Notes: generated from the letters alone by a model not told the origin. 64,000 nucleotides of DNA from Kingdonia uniflora (GCA_014058105.1 JACGCM010001752.1:698715-762714); one strand, 5' to 3'. Shown: positions 1 to 12,305, counted from the first letter of the stretch. Translations and numbers: made by a program.

Positions 1-375
1 CAGAAGTTTATAATTCTGAAGCCGCTCGAGATAACTATACTTTTTGACCATTGGGCTCATGGCCTGCTAGAAATAGATGGTAAAACACTCCATAAGCTGC
101 TTCATATCCGCTGAAACAACAATTACAACTGGATTAGGTAAAATACCAGGCTGCTCTGGAATCACTGGAGTTGGAGTAATATCCTATTGAATTTGGTCTC
201 TTGGTACTGTTTCCACATCAACCCCAGCCTCTGAAACTATCTGATCATCATGAACAATTGAAATAGATCCCAAACTCTCCTGACTAAGCGTTGGCTTATC
301 AGTAAGTGCACCACCACGAGTGCCTCCATGGCCACGGCCTACAGTGTGACCTCTACCCCTACTACCTCTAGCCAT
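1..375 (-). pseudogene. gag: gag N-terminus (Tekay-like), truncated
   Basis: The start codon is at 375 on the minus strand and opens with MARGSRGRGH, a Gly/Arg-rich start common in Tekay-type gag. The frame meets a stop near 183 and another near 65. The sequence beyond, including a segment reading DMKQLMECF, still looks like the helical start of a capsid protein, so this is a decayed gag. The rest lies to the left of the window. Gag would form the cytoplasmic particle packaging the element RNA. I chose this start because it is the first ATG after the primer-binding site and is followed by the characteristic basic stretch. No zinc knuckle is visible because the C-terminal part is missing. Confidence 0.7.
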
Positions 376-533
376 ATATACGAACAATAGGCACACAACT
401 CAGGAAAGGAGGAAAGATAGGTAACAGGAGGAATACGATAAAATACATAAAACCGAAAAGGAATCGACCTAACTCCGTCTAGTAAATAACTCATCATATG
501 ATTTGCAAGAACAGAGATTGGAATTAAGCTACA

Positions 534-549
534 GCTCTGACACCAAGTC
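534..549 (-). other. primer-binding site, initiator-Met tRNA
   Basis: The minus strand reads TTGGTGTCAGAGC just inside the LTR end, close to the TGGTATCAGAGC complement of initiator-Met tRNA used by chromoviruses. Confidence 0.8.
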
Positions 550-2966
550 TGTCACGCCCCAAATTCCAATAATTAAAGTATATTTAAAGCAATATCATCC
601 GGAGCGTGCAGGTCGGGGAATCCAAAGATTCGCCCCCACGAATAACCATGCTAATAGGAAATGACACAGTCATTCACTATAGCAATATCATCAGAGTAAA
701 AAGAAGAATAAAGCGGAAGTAAATGATATATATATATATCAACTGAAGATATAAATATAATATCTCGATAATGTACAGCGACAAAGTTAAGATCATCGTA
801 CAACTATACAATAACTAGGACAGATCTGCAGCAGCAAAACTATCTCCAACATAGCTGAAGCCCTTAGCAAAACAAGCAACTATTTTGCCTCTGAAAGGGG
901 AAAAAAATATGAGGGTGAGCAAAACCACGACTCACTAATGCCCTGTAAAGCTAAATAACCTACTAATAAAACTGTTGCAGAGATAGAGGAAGAGGTGAAT
1001 GAGATAGGGAATGTTTAAGGTATAATAATATAAGTAAAGAATAAAGTAAGAGGAAATCTAAGGGAAGAGGAATAGAGATATATTGAAGTGATGCGATGAT
1101 GTGATGATATGATGTGATATGCTATGATATGATATGATTCTAGAATTATCCTAATACTGGATGTTTATGATATGATGAAAATCATTGAACTAGACCCTAT
1201 TATTATTATATATGGGTTGATCAACTACTAATGCATAATAGACTTAAAGAGATCCCAATTGGATACAAGGGGTACGATTTTTGTCAAGCTCAACCACGCT
1301 AAGGATTTATCACTTGATCAGAGTGTTCCAGGATTCTCAACCCATTGAGCCAACATCCGAACTTTATTTACAATTCCAAGGAATTTCAACCTCACGGAGG
1401 ATAAGATGGGTACCTGAGGAAATCTGTCTTACACCATCCCACACTCCCGGATGGGTAATAGATATGATAGTGTCCAGCCCAAACTTTACCTACTATTTTA
1501 ACCCGATATATGAATCTTAAATCCTATCGAGGGTTAGCCGATGTAGAGCTATTTTATGTATCCATCCTCGTTAAGTTGAAAGAGTATAAAATCATCATAT
1601 ACAAACAAATCCCAAGGATCAAAACACAATAACCACCAACACGGCCAACAAGCATAGGATAACCACATGCCTGAGAGAATGGTAAACAATCCTAACACAG
1701 ATGAACAATGACTACTAGTCACAACATCTAAACAACATCAGTCTCCAAAAGACTAAAACACAGTATTCAAGGACAAGGCCGCGAGAATACCACACGAATG
1801 CACAACTTTCTAAAAGGTAAAAGAGAACACAACTTTACATGCCTAACAATAGGAAAACAATACTAAATAATCAATATGGACTATAACTAATCACATGACA
1901 CCTCACTGCCAAATGCATAATTACTCTAACTAACAATGATTAAACTAGTAGAGAAAATTAGTAAGGAAGGGATACTCGCCTGATACAAACTGTGAATTAA
2001 AATCAACAGGACAACCCTACCTCAACACCACAGACCAACAATCGAACTAGCATAACCAACCCAACACCTGCAACAATCACAACTCCACAAGTTCAACAAT
2101 TACAAACCCTAAATACAATCACAAAGTTCTAGCCAAAAACAAAATCGAATCGATGATAAGGAAGAAGAAATTGGGAAATTACTTACCGGATAAAATGGCA
2201 AAAATCAATCCCAACAATAATCGTAAGGTAGGAGCATGAGAGGAGAGGAATCCAATTTGAGAGAGTGAGTGAGAGTGATGAATAAGAGAGAGAGAAATTG
2301 AATGCAATGGGGGATTAAAACCCTCAAAACCTACACTCATCTCGAAAAAAGATCAACGGCCAAGAATAACAAGAAATGACCCAACCTGGTCGCCACAATA
2401 CGCCTCTGTTCGAACAAAATATATTTCTGTTCGAACAAAATGAAATAGGTAGAAACATATTCGAACAGAAACAAACTTGTTCAAATAAAATGAAGCAACT
2501 AGATATCAACTGGATAGACATCTATTCGAATAGAGATAAAGTTGTTCGAATAAAACAAAATAGGTAGAAACTTGTTCAAACGGAAAAATAAGTTCGTCGA
2601 ACAAAACAAAGCAGAAAGGAACATATGTGAACATAAACTAGTTTGTTCGAATAGAACATGACAGGATGAACTACTGAAAAACAAGAAGATCTGCTCAAAC
2701 CAAAACTGGCACAAACTCAAGAAATCTTCCTAAGATCCCCCGGATCACACACTACTCAGCAACGCAAAATCAATATACACTCCCACCAAACCAACCACGG
2801 GCACCTGAAAATACAACTCGACCTCCTCTGCCCAACAACCACCGGAATCACCGAAATGAAAAATACAAAACCAGATAAATGCAATAATATGAGGATGCAT
2901 GATACATAGTAATATATGTGGATGCATAATGATTAATAAAAAAATAAAAAAATTTGGGTCACTACA
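550..2966 (-). repeat. 5' LTR of the Tekay-like element (2.4 kb)
   Basis: Bounded by TGTCACGCCCC at 550 and GGTCACTACA ending at 2966 on the plus strand, the TG...CA ends of an LTR read from the minus strand. It carries a TATGATATGATG-rich patch at about 1087-1175 and a run of TTCGAACA-like units at 2400-2715. The short ORFs in it show no family resemblance. No second copy is in the window, so the ends rest on motif recognition and on the switch to TAT-A sequence at 2967. Confidence 0.75.
2398..2715. repeat. Degenerate TTCGAACA-type short repeats inside the Tekay LTR
   Basis: At least ten variants of a palindromic core (TTCGAACA, TTCGAATA, TTCAAACG, TCGAACAAA) occur at roughly 20-35 bp spacing, often followed by AAAATGAAATAGGTAGAAAC-like sequence. 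They look like a decayed internal tandem array of the LTR. Function is unknown. Confidence 0.6.
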
Positions 2967-3357
2967 TTAAAAACATAACAAGTCAAGGACATCTGTTCTC
3001 CCATGAACTGATAGTTACAGAGATAGCCCCCACTCTTCCCCCAATTCAGGAGAATGTGCTAGTACATTAAATGCACCAAGATTAAGGTATATAAAAGAGA
3101 CAAAACACTAAAGGAGAAGGGGTCAATTTTTTCTAGCTTAAGAGATCATAACTTGTAATCAAAATATCAGCCTCAAGCTATAAAATTACAGTTACTAAAT
3201 TCTCAAGCCGAGGTTGCGGTTTTTACCTATTCAAAGGTTTACACGCTAAACACCTGTGTCATTGTTGTATTGGGTTATACTAAATATTGTCACAGGTACA
3301 TTTAATGTATGAACTATTTTGAGTTATTTCAAGTTACTGCAAAATTAGACCTTTACA
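2967..3357 (+). repeat. TAT-A 5' LTR, right part only
   Basis: Aligns with 49767-50158 of the 3' LTR and ends ACCTTTACA. A TATA box TATATAAAAG is at 3088-3097, matching TATAAAAG at 49891 in the 3' copy. The first ~135 bp were separated by the Tekay-like insertion. Confidence 0.85.
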
Positions 3358-3379
3358 TTTGGCGCCGTGTCTGGGAAAG
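3358..3379 (+). other. TAT-A primer-binding site
   Basis: TTTGGCGCCGTGTCTGGGAA directly follows the LTR. It is a small variant of the TTTGGCGCCGTCTGTGGGAA site kept in TAT-E and typical of Tat elements. Confidence 0.8.
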
Positions 3380-3435
3380 AAGACATTTCCGCAAAATCCT
3401 AAGGCATACAGTTACTCAACAATCAATTTTTGATC

Positions 3436-5047
3436 ATGGTAACTTCCAAGCGACCAGTCACAGGAGTTCAACATGAAATTTCCATCAAACCTGATTAGTT
3501 CGCAGAATTAAGGGTTAATCACCACGTCAAAACAGTGAAGCAGAATGATCTCGTGCGTCAATTGTTACACGACAGTGAGCTTCACAAAAAAGAACTGAAA
3601 GATAAACGTAAAACTCGACAAGCAGAGTGTAAAAGACAAGAAGAACAAATAACCACGTTACAGACCACCTTAAAAGTACTAAAAGATAATCAACAAGTTC
3701 AGGCTCATAGGGAGCGTGATGCCATTCCAACGACTTCCTGGATTTTAGCACGGGATAAGTTGGGACCTTGAGGCACAACTAGCAGAGAAACTTCAAGGCA
3801 TCAGCACAACAATCTACAAGTACCAGAAGCATCAATTCATCTAGGGTAAGATGATAAATTGAAAATTAGTAGTGGATGCAGGCCCTCCAAACGTCAAGAA
3901 AAGAAGCCATGACCTTTATCCAGGGTGCTAGTTCATGAATGTTTGAGTAAAGGAAGTGGGACTCACAACCCCCGACTTGCATGCCAAGCCGTTTCCGTAC
4001 CACATCATTACGTCACACAACAATATACATATCAACGCATCAAGGAATTAATGGAGGCTCAATCTCCCCGATAATAAGGATGATTTGACCAAATTACAAG
4101 CTAGTCCGATCGCCAAAGAGTTATTTGATATGAAAGTACAAAAGCATTGACCTTAAAGAACACATTCAGCAATTCAGAGACTCATTAGGGTTATATTAAA
4201 ATCTAAACCACATTATGTGTCGACTGTTCATAACAAGCCTATAGAGGGAACCGTTCCGATGGTTCCATTCTCTACCTGAAAATTTAATTATCACATTCGA
4301 TCATCTATAAATGATCTTTGTCAAAATATATACTCACAATAAAGATAAAGAATAGAGTTTGTACACTCTTATTAGTCTCAAACAGTCTCAGGGGGAGAAG
4401 CTTGAGTTATTTGTAAAGAAATTTCTGGAACTTGCTCAGGAGGTTGATAATCTCGATCAGAAACAACCGTTTCAGCATTTACCAATGCACTACAGATCGA
4501 TTGTAAAGCGAAGGAGCATCTCTTCATAAATATACCCTTGACCTTGGAAGACATGATTACCAGGGTCAATGGGTATGTCAACCTGGAAAGGATGATGACT
4601 GAAAGGCATAAATCTACTAAAAATGTCCTAACCACGAAAGGTCAAAACATAGATAGAGATAGTGAATTAAAGGATGGCCAGGGTGATAAAATGTAAGCTA
4701 AAGCAAACACAGGCAAATCTCAAAAGGGAATGTTTTTACCCAAACTGGTCCTTCCAAAGATGAATGTCAGGATCACAAAGATTTATCCCTTATTGGAGAA
4801 AGATAAGTTTTATCGTGCATCTCAGTCTTTAGAGCCAATCGAAGGCAAACCGTATTGCATGCACTGTAAGGTAACTCATCATGAAACTGACAACTACTAC
4901 GCTTTACAGAGATTGCAGGAGTACATTTTTATAGACGGGAGAATGCACGAGTACATTATCGATCTAGAGGGATATAAGAATGGAAGATACAGGAAAAGTG
5001 TTGAGATAGCTCAGATCGAAGATCAATCTGAGGAGAAACACTTGTAA
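3436..5047 (+). pseudogene. gag: TAT-A gag (decayed)
   Basis: The first ATG after the primer site is at 3436 (MVTSKRPVTG), with a stop at 3496. The same frame continues at 3535-3771 as a charged, probably coiled-coil segment (DLVRQLLHDSELHKKEL). Further on, scattered frames keep capsid traces, including VNGYVNLERMM near 4565-4605, which matches VNGYIDLKRL in TAT-D gag. A zinc-knuckle-like CMHCKVTHHETDN sits near 4855-4895, followed by LQEYIFIDGRMHEYI, the pattern that closes Tat gag in TAT-B as well. Several stops and frameshifts make it non-functional. Gag would form the particle and bind RNA. The pol part follows in the same direction. Confidence 0.75.
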
Positions 5048-5199
5048 TACATCTACCACAGTAACATGATCAAAATCTATCAAATCAAAAATTCAGCCAG
5101 GTTTAAAATGAGAAGTTTAACAGAGTACAGAGTGTTGTGACCTTACCGTTCATGATAAAAAAGCTAAACTTCTTCTCGAATTTAACAATCGGCGAACTT

Positions 5200-5640
5200 G
5201 AATTTTATTTAAAGATTGTGACATCGGTCATGTCAAGTTTCTACATCATGGCGCACTGGTTATTATGTTGAAGATGAAGAAATTCGTCATGCAATCCATA
5301 ATGATATATGTAGGCCACAGTATTGAGATCCTCTTTCATAGCACAATCGAACAAATGGGATTAGCGGATCAAGTTATATAGAGCGACAACGATATCAGTA
5401 GTTTTAGCAGATCTAAAGAAGAACGAGTAAGAAAGATCATCCTTCCAATCATTGTAGGACCTACCACTATCGACGTAGTTTTCTACATTATCAATGCCAA
5501 TCCTCGTTACCTAGGGATAATAGGCCGCTGCTGGTTACACAAAATTGAAGCAATCGCCTCCACATACCATCAAGTTCTCTGTTTCAAGTATAATGATAAC
5601 ATCTATGAGATCAAAAGCAGTTAAAAGCTTTCATGAGCTT
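5200..5640 (+). pseudogene. PR: TAT-A aspartic protease (decayed)
   Basis: Frames in this stretch preserve the C-terminal half of a Tat protease: MGLADQVI, then IILPIIVGPTTIDVVFYII and RYLGIIGRCWLHKIEA, which parallel TAT-B residues at 14250-14420 (ILGRSWHHSIR). The catalytic D-T-G expected near 5275 cannot be read in any frame, so the active site seems lost. It lies between gag and reverse transcriptase as expected. The protease would process the polyprotein. The call rests on the ILPV...YLGILGR pattern shared by four elements in this window. Confidence 0.65.
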
Positions 5641-5889
5641 GCAAAAATTCCGTATCTGCTATCCTTGACACATTTGACAGATTTACTGCATAGAAATTAT
5701 AGAAAATTGATCACACCGATATTCAGCCTTCCACAATAGAACCTTCAAAGTATATTGAGATCGATGGACCTTGCAGGGGTACTTATATTGGTACTAGGAT
5801 GGTTCAACAAGAGAAAGGAACTCTCATTAACTTTTTACAAATAAACGGTGACATCTTCGCTTTAACTTTCCAAGAAATGCCATAAGTTG

Positions 5890-7180
5890 ACTCAACCAAG
5901 GCGTGTCACAAATTGAGCATTAATGACAATGCCACGGTAGTCAAAAAAAAAAAGAGAAGACTATCACCTCATCTCAGAGATAACGTCCGCAATAAAATCG
6001 ATAAGTTGATCGAGGTCAGATTCATTCGAGAAGCAAAGTACCCGGATTGGATCTCAAACATTGTTATAGTTCCAAAGAGGAATGAGAAAGTTTGAGTTTG
6101 CATAGATTTCGCAAATCTAAACACACACACGCCAAAAGACAATTTTCCTCTTACCATCATTCATCAAATTCTTGATTCTACAGTAGGTCATGAGCTGCTA
6201 TCTATGGTGGATGCTACCTCGTGATACAACCATATACCCCTCTTAGACAAAGATCAAGAAAAGACCACTATGAAAGGGGGCTCTACTTTTACAAAGACAT
6301 GTCTTTCGGACTGAAGAATGCCAGAGAAATTTATCAAAGCTTAATGACAACTATGTTCAAAGAACACGTGGGGAAAACTATTGAAAAATCTTAGAGAAGA
6401 AGGATCATATTACGCATCTCGATCATATCAAATGAAGCTCAATCCTGATAAATGTCAATTTGGAGTATACTCTGGCAGGTTCCTGGGATATCTCATCAGT
6501 GAAAAAGGAATCGAAGATGATCTAGATCAAATTCAAGCTCTAATCAACATGTCATCTCCACAAACAAAGAAAGATGTACAGAAGCTCGCTGGTAAGATTG
6601 TAGCTATCAAAAGATTCATCTCCAAGTCTTCAGATTGATGTCGATGTTTGTTCTTATTGCTCCGAGGGTCTATCAAGAGAGGCAAAGTTTGATAAAACGA
6701 TGAGGTCGAATGGATAGAAGAATGTGAAACAGCTTTTTACGAACTCAAAGTCTATCGTAGGAAATCTTCTGTAATGAGTACCCCAGTAGACAATGAGGAA
6801 TTGATCATCTACCTTACAGTTACAGATAATTTCCTCAGCTTGGTTCTTATTCACCTTGACAGAATGATTGAGAAGCCAGTGTACTTTATAAGCAAAACTC
6901 TCACACCGGCGAAAACAAGATTATCCAAGATCGAGTGATTCCTCCTAACCCTCGTTTATACTTTGAATAAGCTCAAACACTACTTTCAGGCTCATTCAGT
7001 CAAAGTCATGACAAACTACCCAGTTCGGGAAGTTTTATCTAAAAAAGAGAAATCAAGAAGAGTATAACATTGGTTAGTAAGTTTGGGGGAGCACGATGTC
7101 AAATTTGAATAGAGAATTTCAGAGAAAGGTCAATCAGTGGTTGATTTTCTAGCAAACTTCCCAGTAGAAGATCCATAATT
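5890..7180 (+). pseudogene. RT: TAT-A reverse transcriptase and RNase H, YxDD deleted
   Basis: RT blocks in order: HLRDNVRNKIDKLIEVRFIREAKYP (from about 5955), NIVIVPKRNEK then a stop, CIDFANLNTHTPKDNFPL, LLSMVDATS, and downstream MKLNPDKCQFGVYSGRFLGYLIS (6430-6505). The RNase H part keeps TPVDNEELIIYLTV, KPVYFISKTLTPAKTRLSKIE and HYFQAHSVKVMTN. The stretch with the YxDD catalytic residues is absent: around 6375-6395 the sequence jumps from the ...GKTIE block to the K-S block, although TAT-B, TAT-C and TAT-D all have the motif between the same blocks. With the stops this enzyme is dead. RT copies the genomic RNA and RNase H removes the RNA strand. Confidence 0.8.
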
Positions 7181-7835
7181 AGAAGAATACAGTCTTGATC
7201 TAACAAACAAAATCAAAGATGATCCACCTGTAAAGCCCTTTGAAGAATGAGTAGAATGGATTACACAAAATGGATGTAGACTTTTTAGAGATGGATCAGT
7301 AAGACCCGCATGGTCATGGATTGGAATCATACTGATTACTTCTTCAAATGACTGAATTGAAAAATCAATATGCCTTAATTTTAAAGCCTCCAACAATATC
7401 ATAGAGTACAAAGCATTAATCCATGGTCTAGACATTGCAATATAAATCGGCATTCCTGAGCATTTAGTCTATACTGACTAGTTGTTGATAGTTCATCACT
7501 ACTCTAAGAAATACATGAAGAATGAAAAAGTGATCGACTATGCGGCCTTAGTCGCTAGCAGAATGAGCAAATTTAATAACACTACAATTGATTATTTACC
7601 TCGTTGAGATAATCGACACCCTGATTCCTTGGCTTATTTAGCCAGGGTATTAGGTACAGAAGCAAGATTCATCAAAATCAAAATAATTTCAACCCCCAAC
7701 ATTGATCTCCCAGCGGTATACACGATCAACACTGGGGGCGATGAAGAGATGAAAGACAATTGTTGGAAGCCTTTTATCACATATCTTAGACCGGAGAACA
7801 AATATGATGGGCCCCTTCTAGAAGATCCAAAATAA
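7181..7835 (+). pseudogene. aRNH: TAT-A archaeal-type RNase H domain (decayed)
   Basis: Frames spell FRDGSVRPAWSWIGIIL, LNFKASNNIIEYKALIHGLDIAI, DYAALVASRMSKFNN and TTIDYLPR, matching the second RNase H that Tat elements carry between RNase H and integrase. TAT-B has the same order at 41640-42020 (FTDGSAG, NEIEYEAILHGLD, YLPRAKNHHAYALAY). The first catalytic Asp is kept in FRDGS and the Glu in IEYKAL; stops at about 7249 and 7482 break the frame. The last 7629-7835 segment is open and links to the integrase. A second RNase H is a known trait of Tat elements. Confidence 0.7.
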
Positions 7836-9015
7836 TGCAGATAGTTGATCAAAAACTCTAAGCGTTATACAGTTCAGAAAGGCAACAACCTATATAGAAG
7901 GTCATCCACTGGGCCTTACCTCAAGTGTTTCTTAAAATAACAAACAGATAGAATGTTCAAGGATTTATATGAAGGGTCTTGTGCTCCCATGCTATAGGAT
8001 GATCTCTTGCAAATAGAGTAATCATACAAAGGGTATTTTGGCTAAGAATGAGAAAATAAGCAGAAGAGTACTCACACAAATGCGATACATGCCAGAGGTA
8101 CAGTCACCAAATACAAGTGCCTGCACTCATGCTCCATGCTAGCAAAGCATTCTAGCCTTTTAAAAGGTGGGCACTCAATCTAGTAGGAGAATTCCCAAAC
8201 ACATCGGGTAACCACAAGTTCTTACTCGTTGCAACATATTACTTTACAAAGTGAGTCAAAGCAATCCCCCTTTGTCGAACTCGGGAAGAAGAAGTCATCT
8301 CATTTATCTGGGAGCATATCATCACACGATTTGGTTGCCCCCACCTGATTCAAATCTATAACGGACCGCAGTTCGTTAGTATAAAAGTAATGGTATTCCT
8401 CAACAAATACAACATCATTCATTCACCATCCAATCCCTATTTCCCCTAAGGTAATGGGCAAGATGAAATCGCGAACAAGACTATCGTAAATGGAATCAAG
8501 AAAATACTTAAATAAGAGAAGAAGGGAAATTGGATACGGGAACTGTCATATGTCTTGTAAGCTTATCACACCATACCGAGATAGTCCACAGGATGTTCCC
8601 CATTAATATACTAGGTTATGGAATAGAGGTCGTCATCCTAATAACATATTATCATCCCGTCAGAGATCACGGACTCACTGATGATGATAATGAGTTTGAG
8701 CTGGCCTGCAATATGAACTGGATAGATGAAACACGGACTCAAGATATTGCAAACTTGGGTCGCTATCATTAGATACTAGCCAGCTCATACAGCAAAATAG
8801 TCTGCAGCTATGATTTCCAAATTGACGACCTAGTTCTTCACAAAATCCCTAAAAGCATAAAAGAGTTGAATGTTGGGAAACTTGCAGAGAATTAAGAAGG
8901 TCCGTTTCTAGTAGTGGGACAAACTGGTCTTAGATCTTTCTACCTCATGATACAGGACAGAGTTTGAAGACCAATCCCTTGGAGCACTAGGAGATTGAAG
9001 CAATACTACCGTTAA
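7836..9015 (+). pseudogene. INT: TAT-A integrase (decayed)
   Basis: Readable blocks are the zinc-binding end HKCDTCQRYSHQ (near 8080), the core PFKRWALNLVGEFP, VKAIPLCRTREEEVISFIWEHIITRFGCP, YNGPQF and GNGQDEIANKTIVNGIKK. The first two catalytic Asp positions read Asn (LNLVGEF, YNGPQF), while the Glu block is present. The end reads STRRLKQYYR and stops at 9013-9015, close to the usual Tat pol terminus. Many stops are present. Integrase would insert the cDNA. The downstream convergent gene aORF3 ends 470 bp away. Confidence 0.75.
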
Positions 9016-9173
9016 TCACTAATGTGCCAATCACATGATACATCTACTATCATTCTTTCCATTCTTAAAGTGAGATTACATTCTCCAACAGTATGTACAT
9101 TCTTTTCTACTCAATGAAAACTTTCATGTTTTTTCCCACATTACTCTTTACAGTCATACATGTAGTTATCTAC

Positions 9174-9360
9174 TAAATCTCAAAGATTAGAGCAAAGGTA
9201 ATACTAGCTTTCAATCGATACACATCTATCATCTTCTAAATCTCTATGATTAAAAAAAAGGTAAAACTAGCTTTCAATCAATACACATCTACTATCTTTA
9301 TACTCAAAAGTTAAAGCAAAGGTAAAAATAGCTTTCAACTATCTAACATCTACTATATAG
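9174..9360. repeat. 62-bp tandem repeat, three copies, at the convergent gene junction
   Basis: ACTAGCTTTCAAT followed by ATACACATCTA recurs at about 9203, 9266 and 9328, giving a period of 62-63 bp with several mismatches. It sits between the pol end (9015) and the 3' end of antisense aORF3 (9485). Confidence 0.75.
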
Positions 9361-9484
9361 AAGGCAAAAATAGGATACTTCTTTATACAGGTCCTTTTTG
9401 GAATATATCAGATGCACCTTCCCCGCGATTCAGAGTTCTAGAAGACATACATTCTTGTACTCTAGCAACAACTAGCTCTCAACC

Positions 9485-11831
9485 TTATTCAACATGTTCC
9501 CCCATAATAAGGCCAATGTCAGTTTCCATAAGATTCATATAATTACGAGGATCTACTTCTGCCTTACAGATACAACCCTTCAAAATCAAACAGTCATGCA
9601 ACGTGTCCCTTTCTAACTCGAGCCTCTTTACTTCCTCTACAAAATAGGTGATTACAGCAATTCTCTCCCTCGAATATACATCGTCCATGGAAAGTTTATT
9701 TTGATTCGGTACAGCCATGTCAGCAAAATTAATGCATATTTTTTGAAATTTTTTATCCTGCCTTGAGTAGTAAGTTTTAGCTCTCTCTAAGCTTTTTTCC
9801 AAATCTACCACACGATTGTTCAAAAACCTCAGCGTTTCCAAGGATTTACCCTGTTCGATCTGACTTTTCTCTTTCTGCTTGATTAACTCCTAAACTTCAC
9901 TTCGCAGTGCCAACAACTCCGCCTCCTTTTTCTGTAAAACCTCATTTTCGTTACTTCTACTGAAACAAGATTTTTTTAACATTTCTTCCTTTTTCCTAAA
10001 AGCTTCTTCCAAATCCCGACGCAAATCAACCTCCCAATTCCTACAATCAGCCAGCTCGGCCTCCTTATTTATTATATTTTTCGCTTGAATTCCTTACAAC
10101 AGCTCAAACATATTTTAGATTAGCATCCAGCGCCGTTATTTTTTCTAGATGAGTTTTTACTTTGATTTCTTTCTTCCCTATTTGTTCCTTAAGGCCATCC
10201 ATCTCACTCTGTTTCCTCTTCAATTTCTCCGTCACATCCATCTTATTATATTAACTACTTGATATGTCAGCCTTCATTTTCTTTAACCGATCAAAGAATT
10301 TGTCACAATGACTCTGTGTACTCTGGATACTATCTTCTTTTCTCTTTATAGTGTCCCTTAACTTATCAACCCCACTCGCCATCTCAGGTCATATACTAAC
10401 CACTTCGCCCTCCTTCTTCCTCAATTGCTCCCTCAAGTTACTAAGATACCCTTTTAACTCCATCGCTTTCGCTTCTAACGATCTGATACGATATTGAGCG
10501 ATATCCACAAATTTGCACTTCCCCTTTAAGTACTCTACCATGCTCTTCATCTTCTCAATCTCACTTTGTGAACTCACTAGCTCACCTTGAATTCTACCCA
10601 AGTCTGCTTCCTTAATATCTATCTGCTGGTTCAACTCACTAACTGTATTCTCTGACTTAGTCAGCCTAAGCTCCACTTTTACATACTGATCTACACTCTC
10701 TTTAAATATCAGATGGATCCTATCAAATTTGAGTTTAAACTCGTAATTACATTTTAGAGCATCTTCCTCATGTGATTGTGTGGCTTTTAGATTGGCCTGC
10801 ACAACAATTCGATTTCATGTTCAACATATTGAAAACAATCTATATTTATCATATAAATAGTTCGAACATACAATAGTTTACATACAGTTAGTTCTCTATC
10901 ATAAGCCCACCATAATGAATTAATCTTAATCTTCAAGCTATGAAGATTTCTTGCTCTGGTTGTCATACGCTCTACAATTTCGGGATCAGGTTAATACCAC
11001 AATCTTATAATATTTTAAGGTACACCTCTTTTAACCCTTTCTCACTGATTATCTTAACGTCTAAAAAAAAGGGTTAAATTTTTTATGTCCATATACCTAT
11101 CTTTTCGCTTAAATTTATATATTCTCACTTGAACCTTCGTGCGTGCAGTTATGAGTGCTGCTGTATATGTAACATTTCCCCCCCCCTAGCGAGCTCACTC
11201 TTTAATGCCTCTTTAGGGATGTGTAGCTCGTTTAGCTCATACACAACAATTTTCCTATGAAACAATATACCAACATCTCTATTTCATACTTAAACAATCA
11301 ATATTTGATAAAGCCATTATATGCATTTTACTCTACCTTTTCAGGATCTTCTTCCACTCCTTGATTATCTAACTCAGTACTACCAGAGACCACATTTAAA
11401 TCTTTCATAGTCCCATGGGGATTACTGCCAGCCTCCGGGTTCTCCTCTAGCTCGGGCTCCTCCATGTCCATAAATCGCCCTTCCATTATTGTGACAACAT
11501 CGGCCTCAGAGTATCCATCCTCGAATAACCCCTGACCGAGCTTGTCTTAAGCAGCAGTCGCTTCCTCTATATTTTTTTTAGCCTCCTGTTCAGGCAGGTA
11601 CATGGCTACCTGGAATGAATTCTTTAAGTTCTATACCTCTAAGCTCGACCGTACTTTCTCTTCTACCAACTTTTTTCTATCTCAATGGTTTGCTTCAGTG
11701 TCATCCTCCCCTCCGTAATACTGAGGTAGATTCCTTTCAGCATCCAGGTTATCTGTACAAAATAACACTTAACACAGTGCTACTTGTTAAAAAAATCACA
11801 ATGAGTATGATTAGTTCTCGACATACCCTAC
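9485..11831 (-). pseudogene. TAT-A aORF3, C-terminal half (acidic region then coiled coil)
   Basis: This is the downstream part of a minus-strand gene whose start is at 45400-46930 beyond TAT-B. Going down the minus strand: an acidic stretch at about 11600-11340 (MEEPELEENPEAG), a probable intron ending TTGTGCAG at 10804, a long coiled coil at 10802-10389 (SELNQQIDIKEADLGRIQGEL), and a second coiled-coil segment at 9841-9485 that ends with a stop. Stops separate the blocks, so it is decayed. The order globular domain, linker, coiled coil is shared with TAT-C and TAT-D. Extra ORFs, some antisense, are known in Tat, Ogre and Grande elements; the function is unknown. Confidence 0.65.
11827..11831. 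repeat. Left target-site duplication of TAT-B (CCTAC)
   Basis: CCTAC directly before the TAT-B 5' LTR equals CCTAC at 45395-45399 directly after its 3' LTR. Confidence 0.9.
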
Positions 11832-12305
11832 TGTTGTAGCATATTCCCCAGATTTGACAAAGAGAAGATAGCAGAACTTATTCAAAGATATTCTATCATT
11901 TGAGAAGCTATCACATCTGCGACTACAGAGCTCGACCCACTATAGTAGCCGTTACGTTTGGTCAAATAGATCCGTTGTAGGAAGATCCGCAAAGTTTACT
12001 CACTGCCCACCAAAATAGGAAGTAATTTATTTTTATAGCTACCTGTATCCATTATAAATATAGGCAGAGCATATGTTAATTCGATACGCAACTCTATCAT
12101 TTTACCACATTTTCACTTCTTTACTATTCATAAATTATAATAACTAGCACCTATTGGATTTTTATACCTAAATCCTCCTCGAGGTCATGGTTTTTCTCAG
12201 GTTTTATTGAGTTTTCACATAAAATCTAGCGTGTTCGAGTTCACAGTTGTAATTTCCATACTGAAGTATTGGTGAAGTTTACCCTCAAGAAAATATATCA
12301 TTAAA
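11832..12305 (+). repeat. TAT-B 5' LTR
   Basis: TGTTGTAGCATATTCCCCAG start; matches 44921-45394 over its length. TATAAATA at 12053-12060 is a likely core promoter. The expected terminal CA has mutated to AA. Confidence 0.9.

Larger units (their letters stand above)
1..2966 (-). mobile_element. Tekay-like Ty3-gypsy element, left part cut by window edge
   Basis: Read on the minus strand this is LTR, primer-binding site, then start of gag running off the window at position 1. The LTR begins TGTAGTGACCC and ends GTGACA, and the primer site matches initiator-Met tRNA. Long LTRs, this primer and a Gly/Arg-rich gag start are typical of Tekay/Del chromoviruses. It abuts TAT-A LTR sequence at 2967, so it inserted into the 5' LTR of that element. 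The other LTR and the target duplication are outside the window. Confidence 0.8.

Noticed and set aside
1281..1520. 79-codon ORF in the Tekay LTR
   Set aside because: No relatives in the window and located in an LTR; chance frame.
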